Below, in pieces: positions 52,711 to 62,238 of a stretch of 64,000 nt of DNA. Origin of the DNA: Paenibacillus wulumuqiensis (GTDB taxonomy: Bacteria; Bacillota; Bacilli; Paenibacillales; Paenibacillaceae). The stretch spans positions 186,001 through 250,000 of the forward strand of contig NZ_KQ040795.1 of the NCBI RefSeq assembly GCF_000971965.1, written 5' to 3'. Under the pieces are notes generated by a model. That model searched no databases, was not told the DNA's origin, and saw only the letters and a program-made list of their open reading frames with translations. The stretch's first letter is position 1; each line of letters begins with the position of its first letter. The translations under genes were made by a program, and so were the position numbers.

Positions 52711-53910
52711 TTAAGTATGCGGTCTCGAATCCGCTGTTTCGCTCCTGCGTCTGCGCATCTGCGGAATATTCCAGTAGGTTCCGGCGCGCCAGAGCCATTC
52801 GACAGGACCATATGCAAAATGCTGCAGCCACAGCTTGCTGAGCCCAATCTGAAGCGCAAAAAAGAAAAGTCCGATTGGAACCAGTGCCGCGAACGGAATT
52901 GGGGGGACAAAAGAAATTTTTCCCAGCAAAGCCATACTTCCTCCCACGAAAATGGAAGAGAACACTACCGATTGCAGCAAATAATTCGTCAGGCTCATTC
53001 GACCAATCCAGGCAAAAGGTTGGACCATCCAGGATAATCTGCCCGAAGAAGAAAGAAACAGGAAGATGAATACAAAACCAATCGAAACCGAGAATTCCCA
53101 GAAAAGAGAGAGGTTTAACCACTCGAAATTATATGGACTGAATATTTGATACTTTCCCCATATTCCGATAATTAATAAGGACACACCGATGATCCCGGTG
53201 AGAATACCATGTCTGAAATGAAATAATTTGGCACGATAAGCCGACATACCGAACAAGAAAAAACTCAAATGCTGCATGGCATTGCCGAATTCGAAGGAAA
53301 AATCGGGATGCAGCCATATTAACGGTTTTAGAAACCATGGGCTCTTTGCAGCAAGATAAGGAAAATACGTCCACAGTTCCATATCCATCCCATCCACAAA
53401 TACAGAAACAGGTACAGGTGCAGGTTGAGATAGGGAGACGGCCAGCAATCCAAACAAAAACAGTGGCCAGGCTGACATGGATATAAAAAGCAAAAGCATC
53501 AACCCGTCCATAGCATACATGAACAAAATATCTCCATCCCATATCCATACATAATGAGCTGTTCCAATCAACAGCAGAATCAACATTCGTCTGAATAAAA
53601 TCAAATAGGGATTGATGTGACGCTGAACTGCATGATCATACATAATGACCATTGTGATACCAAACATGAAAGCAAAAAGTGGACGTGAGCTATTGCCGAA
53701 AATAATGTAAATCACTTCAAAAAAACGATCGGACAATGAAAAACTGGAGTAAGTCCAGAACATGGTATCCTTATTTATGCCGCCGAGCCGATTCAGATTA
53801 ACGAGAAAAATAGCCAAGAGCGCAAACCCTCTGAGCTGGTCGAGGGCAGTAATACGCCCGGTATGTAGATGAAGCTTTTGTAGATCAGACTTTAACAGTG
53901 AAGAAGACAT
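52711..53910 (-). CDS. DUF418 family membrane protein (YeiB-like)
   Basis: This is a 399-aa protein with about ten transmembrane helices. ATG 53910 is preferred; an in-frame GTG at 53922 sits directly against the AAGGAG site. Signature segments: RITALDQLRGFALLAIFLVN at the start (acyltransferase-3-like RGxA motif), RPLFAFMFGITM, and the C-terminal DUF418 part GRMSLTNYLLQSV and FGPVEWLWR-like YGPVEWLWRAGTYW. Related proteins probably transfer acyl groups across the membrane. It is somewhat more AT-rich than the flanking genes. No partner gene is seen. Confidence 0.85.
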   Translation of the reverse strand: MSSSLLKSDLQKLHLHTGRITALDQLRGFALLAIFLVNLNRLGGINKDTMFWTYSSFSLSDRFFEVIYIIFGNSSRPLFAFMFGITMVIMYDHAVQRHINPYLILFRRMLILLLIGTAHYVWIWDGDILFMYAMDGLMLLLFISMSAWPLFLFGLLAVSLSQPAPVPVSVFVDGMDMELWTYFPYLAAKSPWFLKPLIWLHPDFSFEFGNAMQHLSFFLFGMSAYRAKLFHFRHGILTGIIGVSLLIIGIWGKYQIFSPYNFEWLNLSLFWEFSVSIGFVFIFLFLSSSGRLSWMVQPFAWIGRMSLTNYLLQSVVFSSIFVGGSMALLGKISFVPPIPFAALVPIGLFFFALQIGLSKLWLQHFAYGPVEWLWRAGTYWNIPQMRRRRSETADSRPHT

Positions 53911-54072
53911 TTCGGTAGACACTCCTTAACATGGTTGTAATTACCAACAAATAAATGGTTTACCAAATTCTATTTGCTTAACATTTCTAAATATTAGCTG
54001 CTTACACTTGTGTACATTCCTGTTAGCAATACGTCCTGACTGGCAGAGAAAAGCAGTCCCTGCCTTAACTGC

Positions 54073-55482
54073 CTAATCCGCTATACTATGATCCGCGTTA
54101 GTGCTGTCCACCGGCAGGCTCACTATGACTCTGCCGCCCTTGGTTGTCAGATCATTTTGCAGCTGCAGTGTACCTTGGTGCAGCTTGATTACATAGTCGG
54201 CAAACGTTAATCCCATACCGTAGTGACCGCTGGTTGTACGGCTTTTGTCGCCGCGGTAGAACAGCTCTGTTGCCTTTTCCAGCGCTTCTCGGGTAAAGCC
54301 GGGGCCGCTGTCTGTGATGGTGAAGGTGAGCTGCTGACCTGTATAGTGAATCGTGAGATCCATACCGGTGCCATCGGGAGTATGATCCAGTGCATTGGCA
54401 ATAATATTCATCAGGGCCCGATGCAGCAGCTGCGGGTCCAGGTAAACGGCCACTTTGGAGCAGTCGATCTGCTGCTGTACCCGGATATCCCTGCTGCCTG
54501 CATATGCTTCGGTATCATCAAGCAGCTCCCCGATCCATTCCTCCAGCGAGACTGCCTTTTTATTCAAAGTCAGCATATTCTCTGCTCTGGACATCATAAT
54601 CAGCATACGCATATGCTGCTCGATCTTGTCGCCTGCACTCAGAATATAACGTGTATACATCTGCTGCTCCTCATCCTGCTCCGATAGTGACAATAGCTCG
54701 GCATTGCCTTTGATAATCGTGACCGGAATCTTGATGTCATGAGCAAGCGCGGCAATTTGTTCCTGCTTGGTTTTTTCCGTCTTCCACTGGGTCTCCAGCG
54801 ATTGCTTGAGGGCCTCCCTCATATCTATCAGCGAGTGGGCCACATCGTCAAATTCCTTGATTCCAAGCGGCTTCTCTGTAAAATCCAGATTCTGATTCTG
54901 AATATGATGCGTAATCCGGGTTAACGCCCCGAGACTGCTTCGGAGCCGGTTGGCAAAGATCGTAGTAATGATAAAACAAACAAGCAGTATGGCGACGACC
55001 AGCAGCACATTGCCGGTCAACTCATAGTTGGGGAAATGGGTTCGCAGGTACGGTGAACGGAACTGTGCACGCAAGTCGGACTGCAGCACACAGTCATCAT
55101 TTTCCCGCTCAATCAGCGTATACACTTTCTGTCTGTAATAGGCAGAGGACTGTCCGCTGACCAGCTGAACAGCCAGCCGGATCTCTGCATCATCCATATT
55201 GCCATACAGCGGTGCACGGCTTTTTTTGTCCAACACTACATATTTGGAGCCTATCGGGAGCATGTCCGCACTAATCGAATCTGCTGTCTGCAGCCTGTCC
55301 CGCTCCTGCCTGATCATCTGCTCGCTATAGTTGGCCGGCAGCACCCAACCGGCCTGAATCGCCATCGAAGTCAGCAGCATATACAGGGCGAAAATAATAA
55401 TGACGCTGCTGCCCAGAGAAGTCAGGTATTTAAATAGTTCACGGCGCAGCGTGGTTTTTCTTTTCTGACGAGTTATTGCCAT
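54073..55482 (-). CDS. Sensor histidine kinase of the lantibiotic-protection system (SpaK/NisK-like)
   Basis: This is a 469-aa protein from ATG 55482. Transmembrane helices lie at about 22-46 and 155-178, with an extracytoplasmic domain of about 105 residues between them. A HAMP domain follows, then the phosphoacceptor motif AALAHDIKIPVTI (His near 255), the N-box ANALDHTPDG and glycine boxes SGPGFTRE and HYGMGLTFADY. LAHDIK-P is the form found in the lantibiotic and peptide-sensing kinases. The gene overlaps the response regulator by 10 bp and is last in the operon. Signal likely a cell-wall-active peptide (inference). Confidence 0.88.
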   Translation of the reverse strand: MAITRQKRKTTLRRELFKYLTSLGSSVIIIFALYMLLTSMAIQAGWVLPANYSEQMIRQERDRLQTADSISADMLPIGSKYVVLDKKSRAPLYGNMDDAEIRLAVQLVSGQSSAYYRQKVYTLIERENDDCVLQSDLRAQFRSPYLRTHFPNYELTGNVLLVVAILLVCFIITTIFANRLRSSLGALTRITHHIQNQNLDFTEKPLGIKEFDDVAHSLIDMREALKQSLETQWKTEKTKQEQIAALAHDIKIPVTIIKGNAELLSLSEQDEEQQMYTRYILSAGDKIEQHMRMLIMMSRAENMLTLNKKAVSLEEWIGELLDDTEAYAGSRDIRVQQQIDCSKVAVYLDPQLLHRALMNIIANALDHTPDGTGMDLTIHYTGQQLTFTITDSGPGFTREALEKATELFYRGDKSRTTSGHYGMGLTFADYVIKLHQGTLQLQNDLTTKGGRVIVSLPVDSTNADHSIAD

Positions 55483-56135
55483 CGGTACCCTACACCCCAG
55501 ACTGTGGTAATCGGCATCACATCGTGTTCTTTGCATTTTTTGCGGATCGAGCGGATGAATTCGGTAATGGTGGAATGCAGGGCCTGACCATCCATACCGT
55601 ACACCGCATCATAGATCTCTTCTCTCGTAAATACACGATTCCGGTTGCGCGCCAGATACTCGCATATTTTATATTCATTTTTGGTCAGAGGAAGAAGATT
55701 CTCCCCCAACCAGATCTGCTTCATGTCAAAATCAAAGTCAAGGCTGCCGATCTGCTGCCGGGAGGGGTGCTTCTCCCGTCGTTCCCGGCGCAGATGGGCA
55801 TTCACCCTGGCGCTTAGCTCCCTGACGCCGAATGGCTTGGTCAGATAGTCATCCGCTCCGGTCAGCAGCCCTTCCACGATCGCTTCCTCTTCCGAGCGGG
55901 CCGTGAGGAAAAGAATCGGACAGTCCACGGCACTGCGAATCAACCGGCAAAATTCAAACCCGTCCAGCTGCGGCATCATCACATCAAGCAGTATCAGATC
56001 ATATCCCTGCACATCCTCTACCGTCAGCTGATGGGCTTGATCCCGCACACTGACCAGATGCTGATCGCGCTGCAAAATATTGCGAATAAGCGCCAGAATA
56101 TCACGATCATCATCGATCGCCAGTATTTTGAACAT
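55473..56135 (-). CDS. OmpR-family response regulator (SpaR/NisR-like)
   Basis: This is a 220-aa protein from ATG 56135, with GAGGA upstream. The receiver has acidic pocket DDD (about 8-10), phospho-Asp in LILLDVMMPQLDGF and the Lys in YLTKPF. The winged-helix part has LTKNEYKICEYLARNRNRVF and ends in TTVWGVGYRW. It should activate the transporter genes upstream. It sits 41 bp after the LanG-type permease gene on the same strand. Confidence 0.92.
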   Translation of the reverse strand: MFKILAIDDDRDILALIRNILQRDQHLVSVRDQAHQLTVEDVQGYDLILLDVMMPQLDGFEFCRLIRSAVDCPILFLTARSEEEAIVEGLLTGADDYLTKPFGVRELSARVNAHLRRERREKHPSRQQIGSLDFDFDMKQIWLGENLLPLTKNEYKICEYLARNRNRVFTREEIYDAVYGMDGQALHSTITEFIRSIRKKCKEHDVMPITTVWGVGYRWQ

Positions 56136-56176
56136 GATAATCCTCCTCTCTACTGTAATGAAGTATCCAGCGATTC

Positions 56177-56947
56177 TCATTCCGCATGTCTGCTGCCCTG
56201 CCAGCTGTGGAACCAGATCAGGCTCATTATGCCTATGACAGCGGTGGACAGGATGATCCATAACCAGCCGATCTGTACATCACCCTCCACATACGTTCTC
56301 ATCTCGCCGGTGAGCGTACCTAGTCGAAGCAGTGCGGTACTGTCCACCATACGCACTCCCCATCCCCATGGGATGTAGTGCCAGACCGCATCGCCAACGC
56401 TCGTAATCATCAGTGCAGCAACGAGTGTACCCACGCCTCCGATGATCATACATGCCCCTATACCGAATGTAAAACCGGCCCATAAATGGATTATATAGAA
56501 TATAACACTGCTGACCGATAGATAGACGGCTCCCCATAGGAAAGTATCATAAGGCAGCCGCTCCATCCTCAATACAAACGTCGCACCGACTCCCAGCAGC
56601 ACAGCTGCCAGCAGAATCGCCAGGCTGCCGCTTCCCCATACAAACAGCAGCTTGCTCAGATAAGCCGTCTCTTTGACCGGGCTGCTCACCAGCATATTCT
56701 GAAACTGCCCGGCCTGCTCTTCCTGCATGCTTACCATCCCGCAGATGATACCGGACACCAGGGGCATAGCCACACCCAATATTTCCATATAGCCGGTATA
56801 CAGGCTGACCAGCACCGGAGAACGCCCGTGTACATACAGCAGATAGACGATCGCCCATACGAGCGGCAGACCGATATGCATCCACAGAAATGGGGTATGT
56901 CTGGATTTGTAATAATCGGCATACAGGCAGCGCCATAATGCAGCCAT
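56177..56947 (-). CDS. Lantibiotic-protection ABC permease, MutG/LanG type
   Basis: This is a 256-aa protein with six transmembrane helices, the family norm. The start WRCLYADYYKSRHTPFLWMH is the typical LanG N-terminus (ADxxKxxxTPxxWxH), and EEQAGQFQNMLVSSPVKETAYLSKL is the conserved loop. It forms the transporter channel with the LanE-type permease. It follows that gene by 1 base, with translational coupling. Confidence 0.87.
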   Translation of the reverse strand: MAALWRCLYADYYKSRHTPFLWMHIGLPLVWAIVYLLYVHGRSPVLVSLYTGYMEILGVAMPLVSGIICGMVSMQEEQAGQFQNMLVSSPVKETAYLSKLLFVWGSGSLAILLAAVLLGVGATFVLRMERLPYDTFLWGAVYLSVSSVIFYIIHLWAGFTFGIGACMIIGGVGTLVAALMITSVGDAVWHYIPWGWGVRMVDSTALLRLGTLTGEMRTYVEGDVQIGWLWIILSTAVIGIMSLIWFHSWQGSRHAE

Positions 56948-56948
56948 C

Positions 56949-57701
56949 TCAGCTCACCTCCCGTTGTACAGCAGCAGTACGCCCCTGTCCGGCAAAAACA
57001 GATCCGGTCCATAGCAGTAGAATCAGAAAAAAACCTACAGAAAGCAGCAGTCCTGCAGGAATAACCGCCGCATTCCATAGCGGATCACCGGCAGTCAACG
57101 GTACACCGTTCGGATGCACTCCGATCACAGGACACATCATACGGATCGACCAGCTCCATGGATTGAGCCACCACCAACCCAGCGGTGCTGCATAGATACC
57201 CAGCACCAATCCCACCATCACATGGACCACCAATGTACCGATCCATCCCCATCTGCGTGACAGCCAGAGGCAAAATGGAATCTGCCATAAACTTCCCATC
57301 CACAGCAGCCCTACCGCCAGCAGCGTATGGGACAACCGGATAGCCGATGGAAAAATCAGCTGCAGAATGAATAACAGCATTTCAAAAACCAGCAGCATCA
57401 ACAGCATATAGATAGCGATCACGAATACCTTGCCATACCAGATACGTGACAGCGATACCGGAAGCGAGAAAATCCGGTTATAATTGACTGCCCGCTGCTC
57501 CTTCTGGTGGGACAATCCGCATAACAGCGCCGCCGTTAACGGTATAAAGAAAATGGACCACCAGTTGAACGTATTGGTCACTATATAAATCGGGTTCATC
57601 AAAAAGGAAACGAGCAGATTGAGCACAGGAATAAGAAGTAGTAGTTTACGTAAAAAGGACCGTCTGAACTTGAGATGTTCGGAGCGCAGGCAGCGGATCA
57701 T
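56949..57701 (-). CDS. Lantibiotic-protection ABC permease, MutE/EpiE (LanE) type
   Basis: This is a 250-aa protein with six helices. The start IRCLRSEHLKFRRSFLRKLLL and the loop SHQKEQRAVNYNRIFSLPVSLSRIWYGKV are typical of LanE permeases. The ATG overlaps the ATPase stop (ATGA). Together with the LanG-type permease it removes lantibiotic-type peptides from the membrane (family knowledge). Confidence 0.87.
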   Translation of the reverse strand: MIRCLRSEHLKFRRSFLRKLLLLIPVLNLLVSFLMNPIYIVTNTFNWWSIFFIPLTAALLCGLSHQKEQRAVNYNRIFSLPVSLSRIWYGKVFVIAIYMLLMLLVFEMLLFILQLIFPSAIRLSHTLLAVGLLWMGSLWQIPFCLWLSRRWGWIGTLVVHVMVGLVLGIYAAPLGWWWLNPWSWSIRMMCPVIGVHPNGVPLTAGDPLWNAAVIPAGLLLSVGFFLILLLWTGSVFAGQGRTAAVQREVS

Positions 57702-58414
57702 AATACCGCCTCCCTGTTCATACGGACAGACTGCACCACCTGCATAAATAACTGCTCCAGATCCTGTCCCGGATCAATCTCCCCCTGGTATCCCAGCTGC
57801 CCGTCGCTAATAATACCGATATGGTCTGCAATCAACTCCACTTCAGACAGGATATGGCTGGATAAAATCACGGTGATGCCCGCCTGGGGGAACGATCGAA
57901 TCAGTTCTCGCAGGTCCTGGATACCAATCGGGTCCAGCCCATTGGTCGGTTCATCCAGAATAAGCAGCCGGGGATGGTTGAGCAGAGCCATAGCGATGCC
58001 GAGTCTCTGTTTCATCCCCATCGAGAATTGGCCGGCTTTTTTGCGGCCGGTGTTTTTCAAATCCACAATATCCAGTACTTCATGGATGCGTGTATCTTCA
58101 AGACCCAGCAGAATGCTTTGCACTTTCAGATTTTCGTAGGCGGTCAGATTCGTGTACAGCGGCGGTGATTCAATCAGCGCACCGATCTGGGCCAGATCCC
58201 TGCGGCTCCATGGATGTCCGTCAAAGAGAATCTCTCCGGAAGTTGGAGTCAGCAGACCGGTCAGCATTTTGAGGGTTGTCGATTTGCCTGCGCCATTGGG
58301 GCCGAGCAGACCGTACACACTGCCATACTTAACGTTCAGGGAGACATCCCGGACTACCGTTTCCCGGCCGAACTTGCGAGTCAGCTGCCGGGTAGCCAGC
58401 ATATAATGATTCAT
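57698..58414 (-). CDS. Lantibiotic-protection ABC ATPase, LanF type
   Basis: This is a 238-aa ATP-binding subunit from ATG 58414, with AAGGA 9 bases upstream; GTG 58423 is an alternative. Walker A is LGPNGAGKST (about 38-47), the signature is QFSMGMKQRL, Walker B is LLILDEPTNGLDP, with H-loop SSHILSE. The KKAGQFSMGMKQRLGIA version is characteristic of LanF, the group that also includes bacitracin transporters. It is first in the five-gene operon ATPase-E-G-RR-HK. Confidence 0.92.
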   Translation of the reverse strand: MNHYMLATRQLTRKFGRETVVRDVSLNVKYGSVYGLLGPNGAGKSTTLKMLTGLLTPTSGEILFDGHPWSRRDLAQIGALIESPPLYTNLTAYENLKVQSILLGLEDTRIHEVLDIVDLKNTGRKKAGQFSMGMKQRLGIAMALLNHPRLLILDEPTNGLDPIGIQDLRELIRSFPQAGITVILSSHILSEVELIADHIGIISDGQLGYQGEIDPGQDLEQLFMQVVQSVRMNREAVL

Positions 58415-58601
58415 ATTCACCAATCCTTTATACTAGAATGATCATGCCGTCTTATCTGGGTAAGCCTGCTCTGGTTAGATGCCCGGTTAGCCTGTATAAT
58501 CGCCGGGTATGTAGATAACAGGCTTGTTTTACAGTGATCTGTAAAGGTGGTATCTATGCTACATTGGAATTATCAAGTTTTTATCAGGATTCAGTCATTA
58601 A

Positions 58602-59129
<528 letters not shown>

Positions 59130-59149
59130 CTAAATACTGAACCTACCTG

Positions 59150-59191
59150 CCAGAATCCGCAGAAGTATTGCTTTTGGATTCTGGTTTTTTT
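59150..59191 (+). terminator. Terminator of the heme monooxygenase gene
   Basis: The stem CCAGAATCC/GGATTCTGG with a T-run of seven lies 20 bp after the stop. Confidence 0.88.
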
Positions 59192-59380
59192 ACGTCCATA
59201 TAAATGAATAACGGCTCCGTTTCAGCGGCCAGACAAATATATATAGGTTGATTTTTACAAATTTGTTGTAACCTGATTCCAGCTCATCCCGTAGAAGATG
59301 GTAGATTATATTTCATATTGTTGTTAAAATGTCATTGTTATTGGAAGGCGCTACTACATTTAGAAATCGAGGGGTTACGT

Positions 59381-59734
59381 ATGGGAATGAGTTATAACAT
59401 GCAGCGCAAAAGTCAGTTGGACGCACGCGAACTGATGCTGCTCGAGTCGGAAGTAAAAACGTACGGCAAAAACATGGTTGTTGCCTATGTACTGTGGTAC
59501 TTCCTTGGTATTTTTGGCGGTCACCGTTTCTACATGGGTAAAATCGGAACAGCGGTAACCCAGTTGATTCTGTCGCTGACAGGTGTAGGCATGATCGTAA
59601 CAGGCGTATGGTGGGTTGTGGATGCATTCTTGCTGCATACCTGGGTAAAAGAACGCAATGCTTATGTAGAGAGCAATATCATCGATCAGATTCTAATTCA
59701 AAAGCCAATCTCGCCGCCAAGTTACAACTACTGA
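59381..59734 (+). CDS. TM2-domain membrane protein
   Basis: This is a 117-aa protein from ATG 59381, with GAGGGG upstream. The N-terminus has LDARELMLLESEVKTYGK. The TM2 domain follows with two helices (VAYVLWYFLGIFGGHRFYMG, TGVGMIVTGVWWVVDAFLL); the GxHRFYMG and WxxDxFL motifs are diagnostic. Cytoplasmic ends flank the hairpin. Function unknown, sometimes linked to envelope or bacterial secretion. The next gene is a tandem relative. Confidence 0.88.
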   Translation: MGMSYNMQRKSQLDARELMLLESEVKTYGKNMVVAYVLWYFLGIFGGHRFYMGKIGTAVTQLILSLTGVGMIVTGVWWVVDAFLLHTWVKERNAYVESNIIDQILIQKPISPPSYNY

Positions 59735-59741
59735 TTCCGAT

Positions 59742-60206
59742 ATGCTGACAAGATACGAACTATCACCGCAGGAACTGATGCTGCTCAACTCGGAACTACG
59801 GCCCAGGGAGAAATCTCTGGCATTATCCTACCTGATGCTAATTGGCGGACATCTGGGGATACACCGTTTTTATCTGAGACGCACAGTCAGTGCAATTATC
59901 CAGCTTGTTTTATTCTTACTGGCGATGGCTGCTTATTTCGGCCTTGTATTCACTTCAGAGTTCAATAAAGATGCAAGCGGACTGTTTCTTGGTCTGACAC
60001 TGCTAACCGGTTTTCCTTTGTTTGTCTGGATTGTGATTGATCTGTTCCTCATTCCGCGTATGGTACGCGACTGGAATCAGCAAGCTGAACATGATGTAAT
60101 GCAACAGATCGAGTGGCTGAGACAGAATCCTCCACCAGCACGTGAACCTATGGCTTCTCCTACACCGGCTGTGCAGCCTACAGGATACCAGCCGCCGCAG
60201 TCTTAA
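59742..60206 (+). CDS. TM2-domain membrane protein, tandem relative
   Basis: This is a 154-aa protein whose ATG is 7 bp after the preceding stop, so it is coupled; there is no strong ribosome site. It repeats the N-terminal motif LSPQELMLLNSELR and has IGGHLGIHRFYLRR and WIVIDLFLIPRM. An extra membrane segment (LFLLALMAAYFGLV-like region) lies between. A Pro/Gln-rich C-terminal tail (PPPAREPMASPTPAVQPTGY) is absent from the first gene. Confidence 0.85.
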   Translation: MLTRYELSPQELMLLNSELRPREKSLALSYLMLIGGHLGIHRFYLRRTVSAIIQLVLFLLAMAAYFGLVFTSEFNKDASGLFLGLTLLTGFPLFVWIVIDLFLIPRMVRDWNQQAEHDVMQQIEWLRQNPPPAREPMASPTPAVQPTGYQPPQS

Positions 60207-60259
60207 GAATTGGCCACGATAGCAATAAGATCTGCAACGTACACACATAGAACATACCA

Positions 60260-60296
60260 AAAAGAACGCTCTGTCGATGACAGGGCGTTCTTTTAT
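60260..60296. terminator. Terminator of the TM2 gene pair
   Basis: The stem AAAGAACGC/GCGTTCTTT with inner TGTC/GACA lies between convergent genes. Confidence 0.88.
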
Positions 60297-60381
60297 TTAC
60301 ATGAATATACAAACGACTACAATTACAGAATTACAGCTACAGGCATAATCATGAGCATCCAATATGCTCTAGTTCAGCAGG

Positions 60382-62238
60382 TCAGGAAGAGACCTTCAGT
60401 TGACTATGGAACAGATCGCTGTAGAATCCCCCCTGCTCCAGCAGCTGCTCGTGGGAACCCTTTTCCATAATCTGTCCGTCACGCAGGACCAGAATCTGAT
60501 CGGCCGAACGGATTGTGTTCAGGCGGTGGGCAATGACAAAACTGGTCCGGCCTTCCATCAGGCGCTGTAGCCCCTCCTGAATTCGGATCTCGGTGACGGT
60601 ATCGATGCTGCTCGTGGCTTCATCGAGAACCAGGATCGCCGGGTCCGCCAGCATGGCGCGCGCAATCGTGAGCAGCTGACGCTGTCCCTGGCTGATGCCG
60701 CCACCGTCACGGCCCAGATGATGCTGGTAGCCATCCGGCAGACGACAGATAAAGCTGTCTGCATTGGCCATCACCGCTGCCTGCTCCACCTCTTGATCTG
60801 TCGCTTCCAGCCGTCCATAACGGATATTATCCATAATTGTGCCTTCGAACAGAAAGGAATCCTGCAGCACAAAGGCCATATGTTCACGCAGACTCGCCCG
60901 GCGCAGCTGCTTGATGTCCTGTCCATCGACTGTAATGATACCTTCATCCGCATCATAGAAACGCGAAATCAGCTGAATCAGTGTCGTCTTACCGGCACCG
61001 GTCGGTCCGACGAGAGCAATCATCTCACCCGGCTCTGCCCGGAAGGAAATATGCTGCAGGGTACTTCGTCCCTCTCCGGCATCATAGCCAAAGGACACAT
61101 CACAGAACTCCACTTCTCCGCGGATCTGCTTCACTTCAACCGCCTGCTGCTCATCGGATTCTTCCACATCTTCATCCATAATCTCGAATACCCGCTCGGC
61201 TCCGGCAATCGCGGACAGCAGCGTATTCCACTGGTTCGCCAGATCATTCAGCGGGCGGGTGAATTGACGGGCATATTCCACGAAAATGACAATCACTCCA
61301 ACCGTAATCGCGCCGCGAATCGCCAGCAGTCCTCCTGCGCCCGCGATCAGGGCAAAGCTCAGATTATTGAGTCCATTCATCAGCTTGGGAATAAATCCTG
61401 AGATCGTCTGCGCCCAGAATCCGGAGAATCGTATCTTGTCATTGCGCTCGCCAAACTCGCCAACAACCCGCTGCTCCTGAGCAAATGCCTTGATAATCTT
61501 CTCCCCGGACAGCGTCTCCTCAATATAACCGTTCAGCTCCCCCAGATTGCGCTGCCGTTCCCGGAACAGCGGACCGGTGCGCCGGGTAATCCAGCGCATC
61601 CCCAGTGCCATCAGCGGCACGACGACAAAGGTCAGCAGGGTCAGCAGTGGACTCAGCCACAGCATTACCCCCAGCGTCCCGATCAGCGTCAGCACACTGG
61701 AGAAAATCTGGATCGCCGAGCTGTTCAGTGTGGAGCTGACATTCTCGATATCATTGGTTACCCGGCTCATCAGCTCCCCCTGCTGCCTTTTCCCGAAGAA
61801 CGGAATTGGCAGCCGGTGCAAATGCGAGAACAGATCCGACCGCATTCGGTAGACCGTCTCCTGGGCAATCTCGATCATCCATACGTTCTGCAGCCAGGAG
61901 GTGAGCGAGTTGAGAAGGTATACAACCGCCAAGCCCGCGAGGAACCAGATCCACTGCCTGCCTGCATTTTGTTCCAGAAAATCATCGATCGCTACGCCGA
62001 CCAGATACGGTCCGAGCAGAGTTAATGCCGAAGTCAGCAGTACCATGAACAGCACGAGAAACAGCTTGGCCCGGCGATGGGACAAATAGTTCCAGATGCG
62101 TGCAAGCGTGCCTTTCCAGTCTTTGGCCCGCCGCCTTTTGCCTGCTGCGGGAGTGCGCTGGGGAGTATCACCCGGCTCCTCGGCCGCCACTGCCGGTGGT
62201 CTGGGGATACGAAAAGGATCAGTGAATACTTTCCACAC
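60382..62238 (-). CDS. ABC exporter half-transporter with canonical ATPase site
   Basis: This is a 618-aa protein starting at GTG 62238, with GAGGAGG 8 bases upstream and a 20-bp overlap with the partner gene. After a Pro/Arg-rich N-terminus come six transmembrane helices (about 65-345) and a nucleotide-binding domain. Walker A is GPTGAGKTT, signature ISQGQRQL, Walker B ILVLDEATSSID with the catalytic Glu. It forms a heterodimer with the partner upstream, of the BmrCD/LmrCD kind, likely exporting lipophilic drugs or lipids. Confidence 0.92.
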   Translation of the reverse strand: MWKVFTDPFRIPRPPAVAAEEPGDTPQRTPAAGKRRRAKDWKGTLARIWNYLSHRRAKLFLVLFMVLLTSALTLLGPYLVGVAIDDFLEQNAGRQWIWFLAGLAVVYLLNSLTSWLQNVWMIEIAQETVYRMRSDLFSHLHRLPIPFFGKRQQGELMSRVTNDIENVSSTLNSSAIQIFSSVLTLIGTLGVMLWLSPLLTLLTFVVVPLMALGMRWITRRTGPLFRERQRNLGELNGYIEETLSGEKIIKAFAQEQRVVGEFGERNDKIRFSGFWAQTISGFIPKLMNGLNNLSFALIAGAGGLLAIRGAITVGVIVIFVEYARQFTRPLNDLANQWNTLLSAIAGAERVFEIMDEDVEESDEQQAVEVKQIRGEVEFCDVSFGYDAGEGRSTLQHISFRAEPGEMIALVGPTGAGKTTLIQLISRFYDADEGIITVDGQDIKQLRRASLREHMAFVLQDSFLFEGTIMDNIRYGRLEATDQEVEQAAVMANADSFICRLPDGYQHHLGRDGGGISQGQRQLLTIARAMLADPAILVLDEATSSIDTVTEIRIQEGLQRLMEGRTSFVIAHRLNTIRSADQILVLRDGQIMEKGSHEQLLEQGGFYSDLFHSQLKVSS

